DNA of 64,000 bases from Haliea sp. (GTDB taxonomy: Bacteria > Pseudomonadota > Gammaproteobacteria > Pseudomonadales > Halieaceae). The position numbers and the translations under genes were made by a program. Below the pieces are notes generated by a model. That model was not told the DNA's origin. It saw only the letters and a program-made list of their open reading frames with translations, and did not search any database. The DNA lies in NCBI GenBank assembly GCA_002692965.1, contig NZNC01000025.1, positions 62,001 to 126,000 of the forward strand, given 5' to 3'. Shown here one piece after another: positions 25,769 to 34,962 of the stretch. The first letter of the stretch is position 1, and each line of letters begins with the position of its first letter.

Positions 25769-27742
25769 TCAGCTCAGCAGGGAGCGGGCCAGGGCGTGCG
25801 CCTGCCGGGTGGCGAAAACCGCTCGCCGCGGGGCATAGGCGTCGCCCAGAACATGCACCCCGTCGCGCTGCGCCTTGACGCTGTTGTAGGGCTCGGTGAC
25901 CGACACGCCGCCACAGGCCAGGACAATCGAGTCCCAGGGGCCCAGATCCCGCTCGCGGGTCGAATAGACATGCCGAAGGCTGAGGCTGTGGTCGCCGATG
26001 GCAGTGACTTCCTGCATGGTGTGAATGGTCACGTCCCGGGCGTCCAGGCGCCCCATGATGGCGCCGAGGGTGTAGCGACCGATCAACTGGGCGGGTCCGT
26101 TGGTGCCGTAGATGAGGGTGACCTCGTGTCCACGTTCCGATAGAAAATCGGCCAGCAGCAGGGGTGGCAGATGATCATCCTGGGCCACAATGGCAACCCG
26201 CTGACCGGGCTGCGCGCGCCCCGCCAGCACATCGCGGGCCTCCAGCACCCAGTCCTGGTCGACGCCAGGGATGTTCGGGCGGCGCGCGCTGGCACCCGTG
26301 GCGAAGGCCACCCAGTCGGCATCCCGCTCGAGGACCTCTGCGGCGTCTGCGCGGAAACCGGTTTGCAGTTCCACCCCGAGGCGATCGAGCCGACGTGTCT
26401 GCCAGTCGAGGTACTCCGTGTAGCGGTGATTGCCGGGTGCCTGCATTGCGTAGCGCAACTGCCCCCCGAGCTGGTCCTCCGCCTCCCACAGCGTTACCTG
26501 AACACCGGCTTCGGCCATGCTGGCCGCCAGTTCCAAACCGGCGGGCCCGCCGCCGACAATCAACAGACGGCGCTGTGCACGATCGGTGCGTGCCGGGCGC
26601 CAGCGCTCCTGACCCGCAGTCGGGTTGACGGTGCAACTGAAGGGAATGCCCTCCACATAACGACGGCTGATGCATTCGTTGCAGCCGATGCAGGGGCGAA
26701 CCTGGTCCGACTCGCCGCGTTCGGCCTTGGCGATCAGCTCCCCGTCCGCGATGATCGCCCTGGCCAGACCAACCACGTCGGCGTGGCCACTGGCGAGTAC
26801 GGACTCGGCGACTTCGGGGCTGTTGACCTTGCCGGTATAGACCACCGGCAGGCCGATGGCGCTGCGCAGCTGGCCGGCCAGCTGCGACCACTGGGCGGGC
26901 TGGAAGTAGTCCGGCTGGATGTAGCTGGGGTTGCCCCAGGGATTGCCTACCACGCCGTGGACATAGTCGATCAGCCCCGTGGATTCCAGGTACTGGGCGA
27001 TTTGAATGGCGCCCTCGACCTGGTAGCCCCGGGGATGCTCTTCGCGCAGGTTCATGCGCACGCCCACGGTGAAGTTGTCACCCACCGCCTCGCGAATGGC
27101 CTGCAGTACCTCCCGGGTGAAGCGGCAGCGGTTTTCCAGGGAGCCGCCGTAGCGATCACTGCGCTGATTGGTCACCGGGGAAAGGAACCATTCGTGGAGG
27201 TCGTCGTGGTTCAGGTGGATCTCCACGCCATCCGCGCGGCCCTCGGCCGCCAGTCGGGCCGAGGTCGCGTATTCGCGAACGAAGGCGTCGATGTCCGCCT
27301 GGTCCATGACATGCGGCATCAGGTTGATCACCGGGGCGCTCATCACGGGGGAGGGGGCGTGGGGCATGCCGCCCTGGTGCACCATCTGCACGGTGACGCG
27401 GGTGCCGTGGCGGTGCATGGCGTCGGAGAACTGCTGGATGCGTTCGACGAACCACGGCAGACGAAAGAAACCGTGAGTGGTGGCGCCGACCCCCGTGGGA
27501 TCAAAGCCGGGAATCAGGTGGTTGCCCAGCAGTGTGGAGAGAGCGCCCACCCAGGCCAGCCCCGCGCTGGCGCGCGCGTCGAAGTAGGCGATGTTCTGCA
27601 GGGCTTCGTCCTCGCTGCCATAAATGTTGCCAATGGCGGAGGCGTGGGGCGGACTGGTGGTGCGGTTGCGCAGTTCCAGCGTGCCAATCTTCAGGGGCTG
27701 GAACAGATGCGGGAAGTGGGGCTTTGCCTGGGAAGCGTGCAT
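25769..27742 (-). CDS. NADH:flavin oxidoreductase, OYE barrel plus FAD/NAD domain
   Basis: A 657-residue multi-cofactor reductase of the 2,4-dienoyl-CoA reductase/trimethylamine dehydrogenase type. An FMN-binding TIM barrel (about 1-365) contains GVEIHLNHDDLHEWFLSP (about 174), followed by the 4Fe-4S ligands in CIGCNECISRR...FSC (about 340-358). A Rossmann FAD domain follows with LLIVGGGPAGLELAASM (about 387). FadH has HGSEGYLI-type segments where this protein has HLNHDDLHEWF, so it probably acts on a different enone. It lies 21 bp after the SnoaL-like gene on the same strand, and both diverge from a Tat-exported flavoprotein, TonB receptor and MFS carrier, suggesting one uptake-and-reduction pathway. 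Confidence 0.87.
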   Translation of the reverse strand: MHASQAKPHFPHLFQPLKIGTLELRNRTTSPPHASAIGNIYGSEDEALQNIAYFDARASAGLAWVGALSTLLGNHLIPGFDPTGVGATTHGFFRLPWFVERIQQFSDAMHRHGTRVTVQMVHQGGMPHAPSPVMSAPVINLMPHVMDQADIDAFVREYATSARLAAEGRADGVEIHLNHDDLHEWFLSPVTNQRSDRYGGSLENRCRFTREVLQAIREAVGDNFTVGVRMNLREEHPRGYQVEGAIQIAQYLESTGLIDYVHGVVGNPWGNPSYIQPDYFQPAQWSQLAGQLRSAIGLPVVYTGKVNSPEVAESVLASGHADVVGLARAIIADGELIAKAERGESDQVRPCIGCNECISRRYVEGIPFSCTVNPTAGQERWRPARTDRAQRRLLIVGGGPAGLELAASMAEAGVQVTLWEAEDQLGGQLRYAMQAPGNHRYTEYLDWQTRRLDRLGVELQTGFRADAAEVLERDADWVAFATGASARRPNIPGVDQDWVLEARDVLAGRAQPGQRVAIVAQDDHLPPLLLADFLSERGHEVTLIYGTNGPAQLIGRYTLGAIMGRLDARDVTIHTMQEVTAIGDHSLSLRHVYSTRERDLGPWDSIVLACGGVSVTEPYNSVKAQRDGVHVLGDAYAPRRAVFATRQAHALARSLLS

Positions 27743-27763
27743 GGGCGGGGGTCCTGTAGCGTG

Positions 27764-28324
27764 TTATTCGGGGATGTTCGTCGAGCGGTAGTCCTGCCAC
27801 CCGGGGAGGGACTCCGGGTAGTCCGCGTGGCGCTGGTCGCCATAGGCGCGTTGGCGCAGCGTGCTGCCCAGCCCGTCCGCGTATTCGGTGACCGGCAGGT
27901 AATAGAGAAAGGCCAGCTCCCGCGACTGGAAGCGCCAGGTGCCCGCGTCCAGCCGATACCGGTCGTGGTAGCGCATGGCACCGATAAGTGCCTGACCATT
28001 GCGCCAGACTTCGGCGTGGGAGGTGACCAGGCCGCTGGCGGATGCGGGGTCCGCATCATCGAATTGGATAATGTGATCGTGGGTGAAGTGATTGCTGATA
28101 CCCAGTACCTGGAAGCGGCCGACAAACTGTTCGACAATGGCGTCGCGACCGCTTGCCGCCATGATCCCGTCCCGGGAAGCAAAGTGCGCGTCGGCGGTGA
28201 ACAGGGCCCGGATACCCGCCAGATCGTGGTCGTCGATGACCAGGCCGTAGCGCGCGACCAGTTCGCGAATGGCATCCCGGGCTTCCAGCCTGGCAATACG
28301 CGACTCGAGGGAATTCTCGTGCAT
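27764..28324 (-). CDS. SnoaL/NTF2-like domain protein
   Basis: A 186-residue single-domain cone-fold protein (SnoaL_4 type): RLEARDAIRELVARYGLVIDDHDLAGIRALFTADAHFASR (about 11-50) gives the opening helices, then RDAIVEQFVG, NHFTHDHIIQF and SHAEVWRNG...YHDRYR strands. Members act as isomerases, cyclases or dehydratases on polycyclic or ketosteroid-like molecules, or are subunits of ring-hydroxylating systems. A His/Asp pair in THDHI could be catalytic. AGAGG lies 8-10 nt before the ATG. It is the first gene of a two-gene operon with the OYE-type reductase. Confidence 0.75.
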   Translation of the reverse strand: MHENSLESRIARLEARDAIRELVARYGLVIDDHDLAGIRALFTADAHFASRDGIMAASGRDAIVEQFVGRFQVLGISNHFTHDHIIQFDDADPASASGLVTSHAEVWRNGQALIGAMRYHDRYRLDAGTWRFQSRELAFLYYLPVTEYADGLGSTLRQRAYGDQRHADYPESLPGWQDYRSTNIPE

Positions 28325-28341
28325 GGGCTTTGCCTCTTTGT

Positions 28342-28361
28342 TTGAATTATATTAAATTCAA
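28342..28361. promoter_or_regulatory. perfect palindrome in divergent promoter region
   Basis: TTGAATTATATTAAATTCAA is a perfect inverted repeat of 7-bp arms around ATATTA in the 128-bp gap between the SnoaL-like gene and the Tat flavoprotein gene. It is AT-only apart from one G and one C, in a GC-rich setting. It could be a repressor operator shared by the two divergent operons. No regulator gene is adjacent. Confidence 0.55.
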
Positions 28362-28452
28362 TAACGATAGTAGGCGGCGCCTCGCCGGCCTGTCAATAAC
28401 ACCGGGTGTGCAACCTGCGGTGCGCCGCGGCATAACAAACAGGAGACACGGG

Positions 28453-30222
28453 ATGACAAACAGCGACAGAGCACGTGGGGGGCGCCGGGATTTCCTGCGC
28501 GCAACGGCGACACTGGCTGGGGCTGGCGCACTGGGTGTGCCGGCGGCGATGGCCAGTGACGGCGGCGCTCCGGGAACCACCTACGACAGCGAGGTGGATG
28601 TGCTGGTGATCGGCAGCGGGGCGGCGGGCTGCACCGCCGCCGTGACAGCTGCCGCAGGGGGCGCACGAGTGATGCTGGTGGACAAGGCGGTTGCCCCCGG
28701 GGGCACCACGCGCATGGCCAGTGGGGTGGCCTGGATTCCCAACAACCCCTGGCTGCGGGCCAGCGGCAAGAGCGACCCGGAGCGCGACTGCCTGCGCTAC
28801 ATGGTGCGCTATGCCTACCCCGAGTGCTTCCGCGACGATCACCCCACTTTTGGTCTCGACCCGGCGCGTTATGCCCTGCTGGAAGCCTTTTATCGCAATG
28901 GCTATCGCGCGGTCGAGCAGCTTGAAGCCCTGGGTGCCACCCGGATGACCCTGTTCGAGCTGCCCGGCGGCGTGGGGCCATCGCCGGATTACGCGGCGCA
29001 TTTGCCGGAGAACCGCACGCCCCGTGGACGCTCGGTCTGGCCGCGCTCCGACGCCCCCCACGGTGGTCGCGGGGCTGGTCTGGTCGACGGCATGGTGGCC
29101 TGGTTGCGCGAGCGCGGTGCCCAGGTGCATATGGAACATGCACTGAGTGAGCTACTGCTGGAAGAGGGACGAGTACAGGGTGCCCGGCTGTCGACACCCG
29201 CTGGTGAGCGGCGGATTCGCGCGCGGCTGGGAGTCATTGCCGCCACCGGCGGCTTTGCCCACGCGCCGGAGTTACTCGAGCGTTATCAGCGCATGGCCTA
29301 CGGCACCTGTGCGCCCCCGGGCGGTACCGGGGACTTCCTGGTCGCCGCGACGGCTGCGGGTGCGATGCCGGGGGACATGCAGACCGCTTGGCGAACCCAG
29401 GTGGTCCTCGAGGAGGCACTGCAACAGCGCCGCGTGGGCGGGCCCGTGCACATTCCGCCGGGGGACTCGATGATTATCGTCAACAAGCACGGCGTGCGGG
29501 TCGCCAACGAAAAGCGCAACTACAACGATCGCAGCCGGGTGCATCAGGTTTGGGATCCGGTGGCGGTGGAGTACCCCAATCAGTTCCTCTTTCTGGTGAT
29601 GGACCAGCGCACGGTGGAAACCTACGCCGGCAATCCGCCCCTGCCGATTGAGCCCGGCGACTCCCCGCACCTGGTGCGCGCACCATCGCCGGAAGCACTG
29701 GCCGGGGCGCTGCAGGCGCGCCTCGACAGCCTGCGTGCGCAATACGGCATCGCTTTCAGCCTGGGTGATGACTTTTCCGCGGCGCTGGAGGCCACCCTGG
29801 AGCGCTTCAACGGCTTTGCCCGACGCGGTGTCGACGAGGACTTCCAGCGCGGGGGGCATGTGTCAGAGGTGGACTGGCAGGCGCACTTTTCCCGTCGCCA
29901 CCGGCAGCCGGATGCCCCCCTGGCCACGATGCCCAACCCGACCATGTACCCCATCGATACCACCGGCCCGCTGTATGCCGTCATCCTGGCGCCGGGAATC
30001 CTGGATACCAGTGCCGGTCCCATGATCGACGCCAGCGCCCGGGTGCTGGATGCGGCGGGCGCGCCGATTCCCGGACTGTATGGGGCGGGCAACTGCGTGG
30101 CGTCCCCCACCCGGGAGGCCTACTTCGGGGCGGGCGGAACGATCGGGCCGGCGATCGCCTTCGGTCATATCGCCGGCAACGCGGTCCTGGCGGATCACAA
30201 AATTTCCGCGACAGAGTATTGA
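28453..30222 (+). CDS. Tat-exported FAD flavoprotein, fumarate reductase/ketosteroid dehydrogenase family
   Basis: A 589-residue flavoprotein. The N-terminus has a twin-arginine signal GRRDFLRATATLAGAGALGVPAAMA (about 10-34). The FAD site is DVLVIGSGAAGCTAAVTAAAGG (about 50-70) with an acidic ribose ligand in LVDKA. The FRD/KstD-type cap and the C-terminal block LPGLYGAGNCVASPTREAYFGAGGTIGPAIAFG (about 545-578) place it with 3-ketosteroid delta-1-dehydrogenase and flavocytochrome-c-like dehydrogenases. Export by Tat would put it in the periplasm, unlike most cytosolic KstD proteins. The start at 28453 has AGGAG (28441-28445); the longer open frame upstream is not conserved-looking. It heads a row with TonB receptor, NmrA-like and MFS genes. 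Confidence 0.83.
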   Translation: MTNSDRARGGRRDFLRATATLAGAGALGVPAAMASDGGAPGTTYDSEVDVLVIGSGAAGCTAAVTAAAGGARVMLVDKAVAPGGTTRMASGVAWIPNNPWLRASGKSDPERDCLRYMVRYAYPECFRDDHPTFGLDPARYALLEAFYRNGYRAVEQLEALGATRMTLFELPGGVGPSPDYAAHLPENRTPRGRSVWPRSDAPHGGRGAGLVDGMVAWLRERGAQVHMEHALSELLLEEGRVQGARLSTPAGERRIRARLGVIAATGGFAHAPELLERYQRMAYGTCAPPGGTGDFLVAATAAGAMPGDMQTAWRTQVVLEEALQQRRVGGPVHIPPGDSMIIVNKHGVRVANEKRNYNDRSRVHQVWDPVAVEYPNQFLFLVMDQRTVETYAGNPPLPIEPGDSPHLVRAPSPEALAGALQARLDSLRAQYGIAFSLGDDFSAALEATLERFNGFARRGVDEDFQRGGHVSEVDWQAHFSRRHRQPDAPLATMPNPTMYPIDTTGPLYAVILAPGILDTSAGPMIDASARVLDAAGAPIPGLYGAGNCVASPTREAYFGAGGTIGPAIAFGHIAGNAVLADHKISATEY

Positions 30223-30248
30223 CATGTTTGCGTCAAGCAACTAACTTT

Positions 30249-30263
30249 AACTTTAATAAAGTT
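30249..30263. promoter_or_regulatory. 15-bp palindrome upstream of TonB receptor
   Basis: AACTTTAATAAAGTT is a perfect inverted repeat with 7-bp arms. A TTGACA (30219-30224) overlaps the stop of the flavoprotein gene, 17 bp before TAACTT (30242-30247), so a receptor promoter could start here with the palindrome just downstream. Confidence 0.4.
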
Positions 30264-30297
30264 TAAATCCAGTAATAGTCGATAAAAAGGTCAGATC

Positions 30298-32559
30298 ATG
30301 AACCATTCCGCACGCTTGTTCCCCCGCAAGTCCCGGCTGGCTGTCGCCATCGCCGCCCTTTCCACGGTTGGCTTCGCCGCCACCCACGCCCAGGCGCAGA
30401 TGCTCGAGGAAGTGGTTGTTACCTCCCAGAAGCGGGCTACCAGCCTGGATGTCCAGGAGGTCCCCACCGCGATTTCCGTCTACAGCGGTGCCGCGCTGGA
30501 AGAGGCCTTCGCCGTGGATCTGACCGATGTGGGCCGGATGGCCCCCAATGTGCAGCTCAACCAGGCGGGCACCTATCCTGGCTTCGCCAACTTTTTCATT
30601 CGCGGCGTCGGTCTCAGCAACACGACCCGTTCCCAGGATCCGGCAGTGGGTGCCTTCTTTGACGGCATCTACGTGGGCTTTGGTCCCAGCTCGATCGCCG
30701 CGGCCTTTGACTTCCAGTCGGTGGAAGTGCTGCGCGGGCCCCAGGGCACCCTGTTCGGCAAGAACGTGACCGGCGGCGCGGTGTCGGTGACCAGCCGGCG
30801 CCCGAGCCAGGACTTCGGCGGCTACGCCAAGTTCCAGCTGGGCAACTACGACACCGTCCAGGTGACCGGTGCCGTCGATCTGCCGGTGACGGATGATCTC
30901 GCCCTGCGCATGGCCGGTACCAGCCGCTCCCAGGATGGCTTTTACGACAACCTGGAAAACGGCCTGACCAAGGCGGAGGTCGATTACGACATCCTGCGCC
31001 CCTCGCTGCTGTGGACGCCCACCGACCGCATCTCGGTCACCGCGATCGGCGAGTACTACCGCAGCCGCGGTGGGTCCTCCGCGGCCCAGAACCTGGACAG
31101 CCGTATTGATCCGCGGGTTGCCGGACCGGCCACCGTGCAGCGGGTCTTCGACTACACGCCGCCCTCGGACAAGTACGACATTCGCCACGAGAACCAGGGC
31201 TACGTGGACGCGGAAACCAAGATGCTGATTCTGGATGCGAGTTACGAGGCGGATCACGGCATCTTTACCGTAATAACCGGTGCCCGCGAGGTGCGTTACG
31301 ACTCGTCCACCGACTTCGATGGGTCCCCGTTCACCGTCTTCCAGTTCCCCGATAACCGCGAGGACCAGGAGCAGTTTTCCATCGAGGCGCGCTACGCGTC
31401 GAAGTTTTCGGATGTGATCGACTTCACCGCCGGCCTGTTCTACTTCACCCAGGAGTACGACATCGGTGAGCGGCGGGAGATCTTTGTCGGCGGGACGCCG
31501 GCGGATCCGACCATTGTGCAGCAAGTGGGCCTGGCCCAGACCGACGACGAGTCGGTGGCGGCCTTCGGTGAGGCCACCTGGCACCTGACCGATGATTTCA
31601 GCCTGCTGTTTGGCGGTCGTATCACCCAGGAGGACAAGGAAGTGCTGTTCTGCCCCTTCTCCTTCGATGCCACTGTGTATTCCTCTCTGTCCATGGGCGA
31701 TTGCGCCAATCCGATTTCTGACGACGAAAGCTGGACCAGTTTCTCGCCCAAGGTGGGTGTGAACTGGCACATCGCCGAGGACATCTTCGGTTACGCCAGC
31801 TGGTCCACCGGCTTCCGCTCGGGTTCTTTCAACATTCGTGCGCCGCGTCCGGAGGTGCTCGGTCCGGTCGACGAGGAAGAAGTGGTGACCTGGGAAGCGG
31901 GTGTGAAGTCCGAGCTGCTGGACGGGCGGATGCGTCTCAACGTGGCCGTGTTCCACAGTGCCTATGACGACATCCAGCGGACGATCTCGGATACCATCAT
32001 CGTCGACGGCAACCCCCAGGTCGCTCAGGTTCTGCGCAACGCCGCGGAGGCCACCATCAGTGGCATCGAGGTCGAGAGCTCGCTGATGCTGACCGATAAT
32101 TTGACCGCCGACTTCACCTTCGGTTACCTGGATGCCAAGTACGACGAGTTCCCCGGCATTGATGCGGACCGCAACGGGGTCTACGAGCCGGGCATCGACG
32201 ACCCGGCCGCGGAAGATCTCGAGTTCGAACGGGTGCCCGAGTTCGAGTACACCCTGGGCCTGCAGCACCGCTATCCGATGGGCGAGTCCGCTGAGCTGAA
32301 CTCGCGCGTGGCCTACCAGTGGCGCGATGACCACTTTGTGGATACCTTGAACAGCCCCAGCATTGCCGTGGATGCCTACGGCCTGCTGGACGCCAGCATT
32401 ACCTATGACCGCTACGTCGACGGCTGGTCGATTGCCGTGTTCGGTCGCAACCTCACCGACGAGGAGTTCCACGACTTCGGCTTCGACGGCGGCACCCACC
32501 GCGCCGTCTGGGGTGGGGTTCCCCGCACCTATGGTGTCGAAGTCACGGCACGTTTCTGA
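30298..32559 (+). CDS. TonB-dependent outer-membrane receptor
   Basis: A 753-residue active transporter of the outer membrane. A signal peptide ends at AATHAQAQ (about 36), followed by a TonB-box-like LEEVVVTSQKR (about 39-49), a plug domain (VPTAISVYSGAALEEA, FFIRGVG, VEVLRGPQGTLFGKNVTGGAVSVTSRRP, about 55-175), and a 22-strand barrel ending in the typical terminal aromatic YGVEVTARF. The sequence belongs to the broad catabolic receptor class common in sphingomonads and Halieaceae-like bacteria, not the siderophore class, since it lacks a Fur box. Downstream of the stop is a long hairpin. The context suggests uptake of a lipophilic carbon source handled by neighbouring flavoenzymes. Confidence 0.9.
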   Translation: MNHSARLFPRKSRLAVAIAALSTVGFAATHAQAQMLEEVVVTSQKRATSLDVQEVPTAISVYSGAALEEAFAVDLTDVGRMAPNVQLNQAGTYPGFANFFIRGVGLSNTTRSQDPAVGAFFDGIYVGFGPSSIAAAFDFQSVEVLRGPQGTLFGKNVTGGAVSVTSRRPSQDFGGYAKFQLGNYDTVQVTGAVDLPVTDDLALRMAGTSRSQDGFYDNLENGLTKAEVDYDILRPSLLWTPTDRISVTAIGEYYRSRGGSSAAQNLDSRIDPRVAGPATVQRVFDYTPPSDKYDIRHENQGYVDAETKMLILDASYEADHGIFTVITGAREVRYDSSTDFDGSPFTVFQFPDNREDQEQFSIEARYASKFSDVIDFTAGLFYFTQEYDIGERREIFVGGTPADPTIVQQVGLAQTDDESVAAFGEATWHLTDDFSLLFGGRITQEDKEVLFCPFSFDATVYSSLSMGDCANPISDDESWTSFSPKVGVNWHIAEDIFGYASWSTGFRSGSFNIRAPRPEVLGPVDEEEVVTWEAGVKSELLDGRMRLNVAVFHSAYDDIQRTISDTIIVDGNPQVAQVLRNAAEATISGIEVESSLMLTDNLTADFTFGYLDAKYDEFPGIDADRNGVYEPGIDDPAAEDLEFERVPEFEYTLGLQHRYPMGESAELNSRVAYQWRDDHFVDTLNSPSIAVDAYGLLDASITYDRYVDGWSIAVFGRNLTDEEFHDFGFDGGTHRAVWGGVPRTYGVEVTARF

Positions 32560-32568
32560 GGTCGCCAT

Positions 32569-32601
32569 CACCTCCCGGGGCCGCAGGGCTCCCGGGAGGT
32601 G
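32569..32601 (+). terminator. 11-bp stem hairpin after TonB receptor
   Basis: CACCTCCCGGG (32569-32579) pairs perfectly with CCCGGGAGGTG (32591-32601) around an 11-nt loop. No clean T-tract follows (only GTTT some 5 nt later), so this may be a weak terminator, attenuator or RNA-stability element that lowers expression of the downstream NmrA and MFS genes relative to the receptor. Confidence 0.45.
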
Positions 32602-32643
32602 TGTGCGTTTCCAAGGGCGTAAACAGGGCAGCGGGAGAGGTTT

Positions 32644-33603
32644 ATGCAAGGGGTGCTGGTAATCGGTGCCACCGGTGACCAGGGCGCCGCCCAGGTCGAT
32701 GTACTGCGGGCGGCCGGGTGGGCAGTGGTGGCGGCAGTGCGGCAGCCGGGTGATCCCAGGATTCCCCCGGGAGTGGACAGTGTCCCCCTGGACCTGCACG
32801 CGCCGGAAACCCTGGCGCCCGCACTTGCCGGGGTGGATACCGTGTTTCTCAATCTGCCCTCGGCCTCCTTCAATGACCCCGAGTGGATCCTGCAGGGCTT
32901 CGAGAACTTCCTGAAGGCGGCGGAGAAGGCCGCCATCTCCCGGATCGTGTTCAACGCCAGCCTGTATGTCGGGCCGAGTGAGACGGGCCATGTTGCCCAC
33001 GACACGCGGCTGCGGATCATTGAGAGGCTCTTCGCGTCGAGCGTCGATGCCACGGCGGTCTGCCCGGTGATCTTCATGGACAACCTGCTGCGCGGCTGGG
33101 CACTGCCTTCCCTGCGGGATCGCCAGGTGCTCAGCTACCCCCACAACCCGGATCTGCCGGTCAGCTGGATCTGCCTTTCCGATGTCGCGCGGATCATGCT
33201 GGCGGTGGCCACCGATCCCGCCGCGGTTAACCGGCGCTTGGTGGTCGGCGGCCCCGAGGCACTGCGTGGGGAGCAGACCGCCGCGGCCCTGGGGCGGGCC
33301 TGGGGGCGGCCGATTCGCTTTGAGAGTCTGCCGGTCGCGCAGTTCGCACGCCAGATGGGGCAGTTGTTCGCACCCGATGATCCGGCCACAGCCGCGCGTA
33401 TCGAGCGCGACCTGGCCGCCGTCTATCGCTGGTACAACGAGTCCGTGCCATCACCCTTTACGGTGGACATGCGCGAATTCCTGTCGCGCTACTCCCTGGA
33501 ATTGCAAACGGTGGAAACCTGGGCGAAAGCGCATCCCCTGTCACAGGAATACATCCCGACAGGTGGAGCACGTCATCCACAATCAGCGGGACAAGCCTCA
33601 TGA
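32644..33603 (+). CDS. NmrA-like NAD(P)-binding protein
   Basis: A 319-residue atypical short-chain dehydrogenase of the NmrA group. The nucleotide motif VLVIGATGDQGAAQVDVL (about 4-21) has the GxxGxxG pattern, with an Arg after the second strand (AAVRQPGD) that suggests NADP binding. Catalytic Tyr-Lys residues of classical SDRs are not evident; NmrA-like proteins can be quinone or ketone reductases or redox sensors. The start ATG at 32644 has GGGAGAGG about 7 nt upstream. Its stop overlaps the MFS start (ATGA), so the two are translationally coupled. Confidence 0.8.
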   Translation: MQGVLVIGATGDQGAAQVDVLRAAGWAVVAAVRQPGDPRIPPGVDSVPLDLHAPETLAPALAGVDTVFLNLPSASFNDPEWILQGFENFLKAAEKAAISRIVFNASLYVGPSETGHVAHDTRLRIIERLFASSVDATAVCPVIFMDNLLRGWALPSLRDRQVLSYPHNPDLPVSWICLSDVARIMLAVATDPAAVNRRLVVGGPEALRGEQTAAALGRAWGRPIRFESLPVAQFARQMGQLFAPDDPATAARIERDLAAVYRWYNESVPSPFTVDMREFLSRYSLELQTVETWAKAHPLSQEYIPTGGARHPQSAGQAS

Positions 33604-34949
33604 GTGAATCGCACGCCGTATCTGACGACTACCCCGCCAGTGGTGTGGCCTGGCGGGTCACCCTGCTGCTGACGGTTGCCTACATGCTGTCCTTCGTGGA
33701 TCGCCAGGTCGTCAACCTGCTGGTGGACCCGATCCAGGCGGACCTGCAGATCAGCGACACCCAGGTCAGCCTGCTGCAGGGCTTTGCCTTTATCATCACT
33801 TATATCCTGTTCAGCATCCCCCTGGGCCGCCTGGCAGACACGCATTCCCGCAAGTTCATTGTCGCCGGGGGAGTCTTCTTCTGGAGTCTGGCGACTGCCG
33901 CCTGCGGCCTGGCCAACAGCTTCAAGCAACTCTTTGTGGCGCGGGCAGCGGTGGGCATGGGGGAAGCCGCCCTGACGCCCGCGGCCTGGTCGATGATGGC
34001 GGATTATTTTCCACCGGAGCGCCGCAGCTTCCCTGTGAGCATTTTCCTGATGGGCCCCTATCTCGGGGCCGGCCTGTCGATGATCGCGGGTGGCGCCGTG
34101 ATGGGCATGATGGCCGACATGGAGACCGTGGCCGTGCCATTGCTGGGGGAGTTTCGGCCCTGGCAGGTAACCTTCATGCTGGTGGGCTTGCCCGGGGTTC
34201 TGGTCGCGGCACTGTTCCTGCGCGTGATGGAGCCGGCGCGCAAGGTGGCCGCCCCGTCGACCCCTGAACCGGTAGACCCGACGCCGGCGGCTCGTCCGGA
34301 CACCCGCGATGTCGTCGCTGTGCTGCGGGAAAAGGCGCCGGTGTATGCGGCCCTGCTGATTGCAATACCGCTGTTGATGATCGTGCTCTACGGGCTGCAG
34401 GCCTGGGTGCCTTCCCTGCTGGTGCGCAGCTTCGCCATGTCGGTCCAGGATGCCGGCCTGATCTACGGTCTCGTGGCCCTGTTTTCCGGGTCCGCGGGCG
34501 TGCTTTCGGGCCCGGTGGTCGGTCGCTGGCTGGATGCCCGCGGCGTGCACGATTACCCGCTGCGCCTGGGCCTCTGGTCCTGCTTCGGCGTCTGCCCGGC
34601 ACTGCTGGTGGTGGCCATGGCGCCCGCGGTTGAGCTGGCGCTGCTGGCGGTAATCGTGGCGAGTGTTCTGGTGACCCTGCCGCTCGCCCTGGCGGCCTCG
34701 ACCCTGCAGACGATCACCCCGGGGAACATGCGCGGCCTGATTGCCGGCATGTATGTGGTCATGACCAGCGGCGTCGGCATGGGGCTCGGCCCCACCCTGA
34801 TCGCCCTGTGCACTGACTTCATCGTTCAGGACCGCACCCAGGTGGGCTGGTCCCTGGCCATCGTTGGCCTGACGGTGGCCGCGATTGCCGCGGTGCTGTT
34901 CCTGCGCGCCCTGGCGCCATACCGCCGGCTTCTCGAACGTCCGGCCTAG
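33600..34949 (+). CDS. MFS transporter (spinster-like/ACS type)
   Basis: Inner-membrane carrier, 449 residues, about 12 hydrophobic segments. It opens with YMLSFVDRQVVNLLVDPIQADLQISDTQVSLLQGFAF (about 26-62), a pattern typical of the spinster-like MFS proteins often found with TonB receptors in hydrocarbon and aromatic degraders. Motif A is GRLADTHSRKFIV (about 77-89). A central loop (about 218-238) is rich in Pro, Thr and Ala. Coupled to the NmrA-like gene and downstream of a TonB receptor, it likely carries the same substrate, or a product, across the inner membrane. It converges with the AEC gene. Confidence 0.88.
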   Translation: MSESHAVSDDYPASGVAWRVTLLLTVAYMLSFVDRQVVNLLVDPIQADLQISDTQVSLLQGFAFIITYILFSIPLGRLADTHSRKFIVAGGVFFWSLATAACGLANSFKQLFVARAAVGMGEAALTPAAWSMMADYFPPERRSFPVSIFLMGPYLGAGLSMIAGGAVMGMMADMETVAVPLLGEFRPWQVTFMLVGLPGVLVAALFLRVMEPARKVAAPSTPEPVDPTPAARPDTRDVVAVLREKAPVYAALLIAIPLLMIVLYGLQAWVPSLLVRSFAMSVQDAGLIYGLVALFSGSAGVLSGPVVGRWLDARGVHDYPLRLGLWSCFGVCPALLVVAMAPAVELALLAVIVASVLVTLPLALAASTLQTITPGNMRGLIAGMYVVMTSGVGMGLGPTLIALCTDFIVQDRTQVGWSLAIVGLTVAAIAAVLFLRALAPYRRLLERPA

Positions 34950-34962
34950 TATTTGCCCCGGT

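Noticed and set aside
30253-33144. Minus-strand open frame of 963 codons
   Set aside because: It is antisense to the TonB receptor and NmrA-like gene and has no domain; long open antisense frames are common over GC-rich receptor genes.
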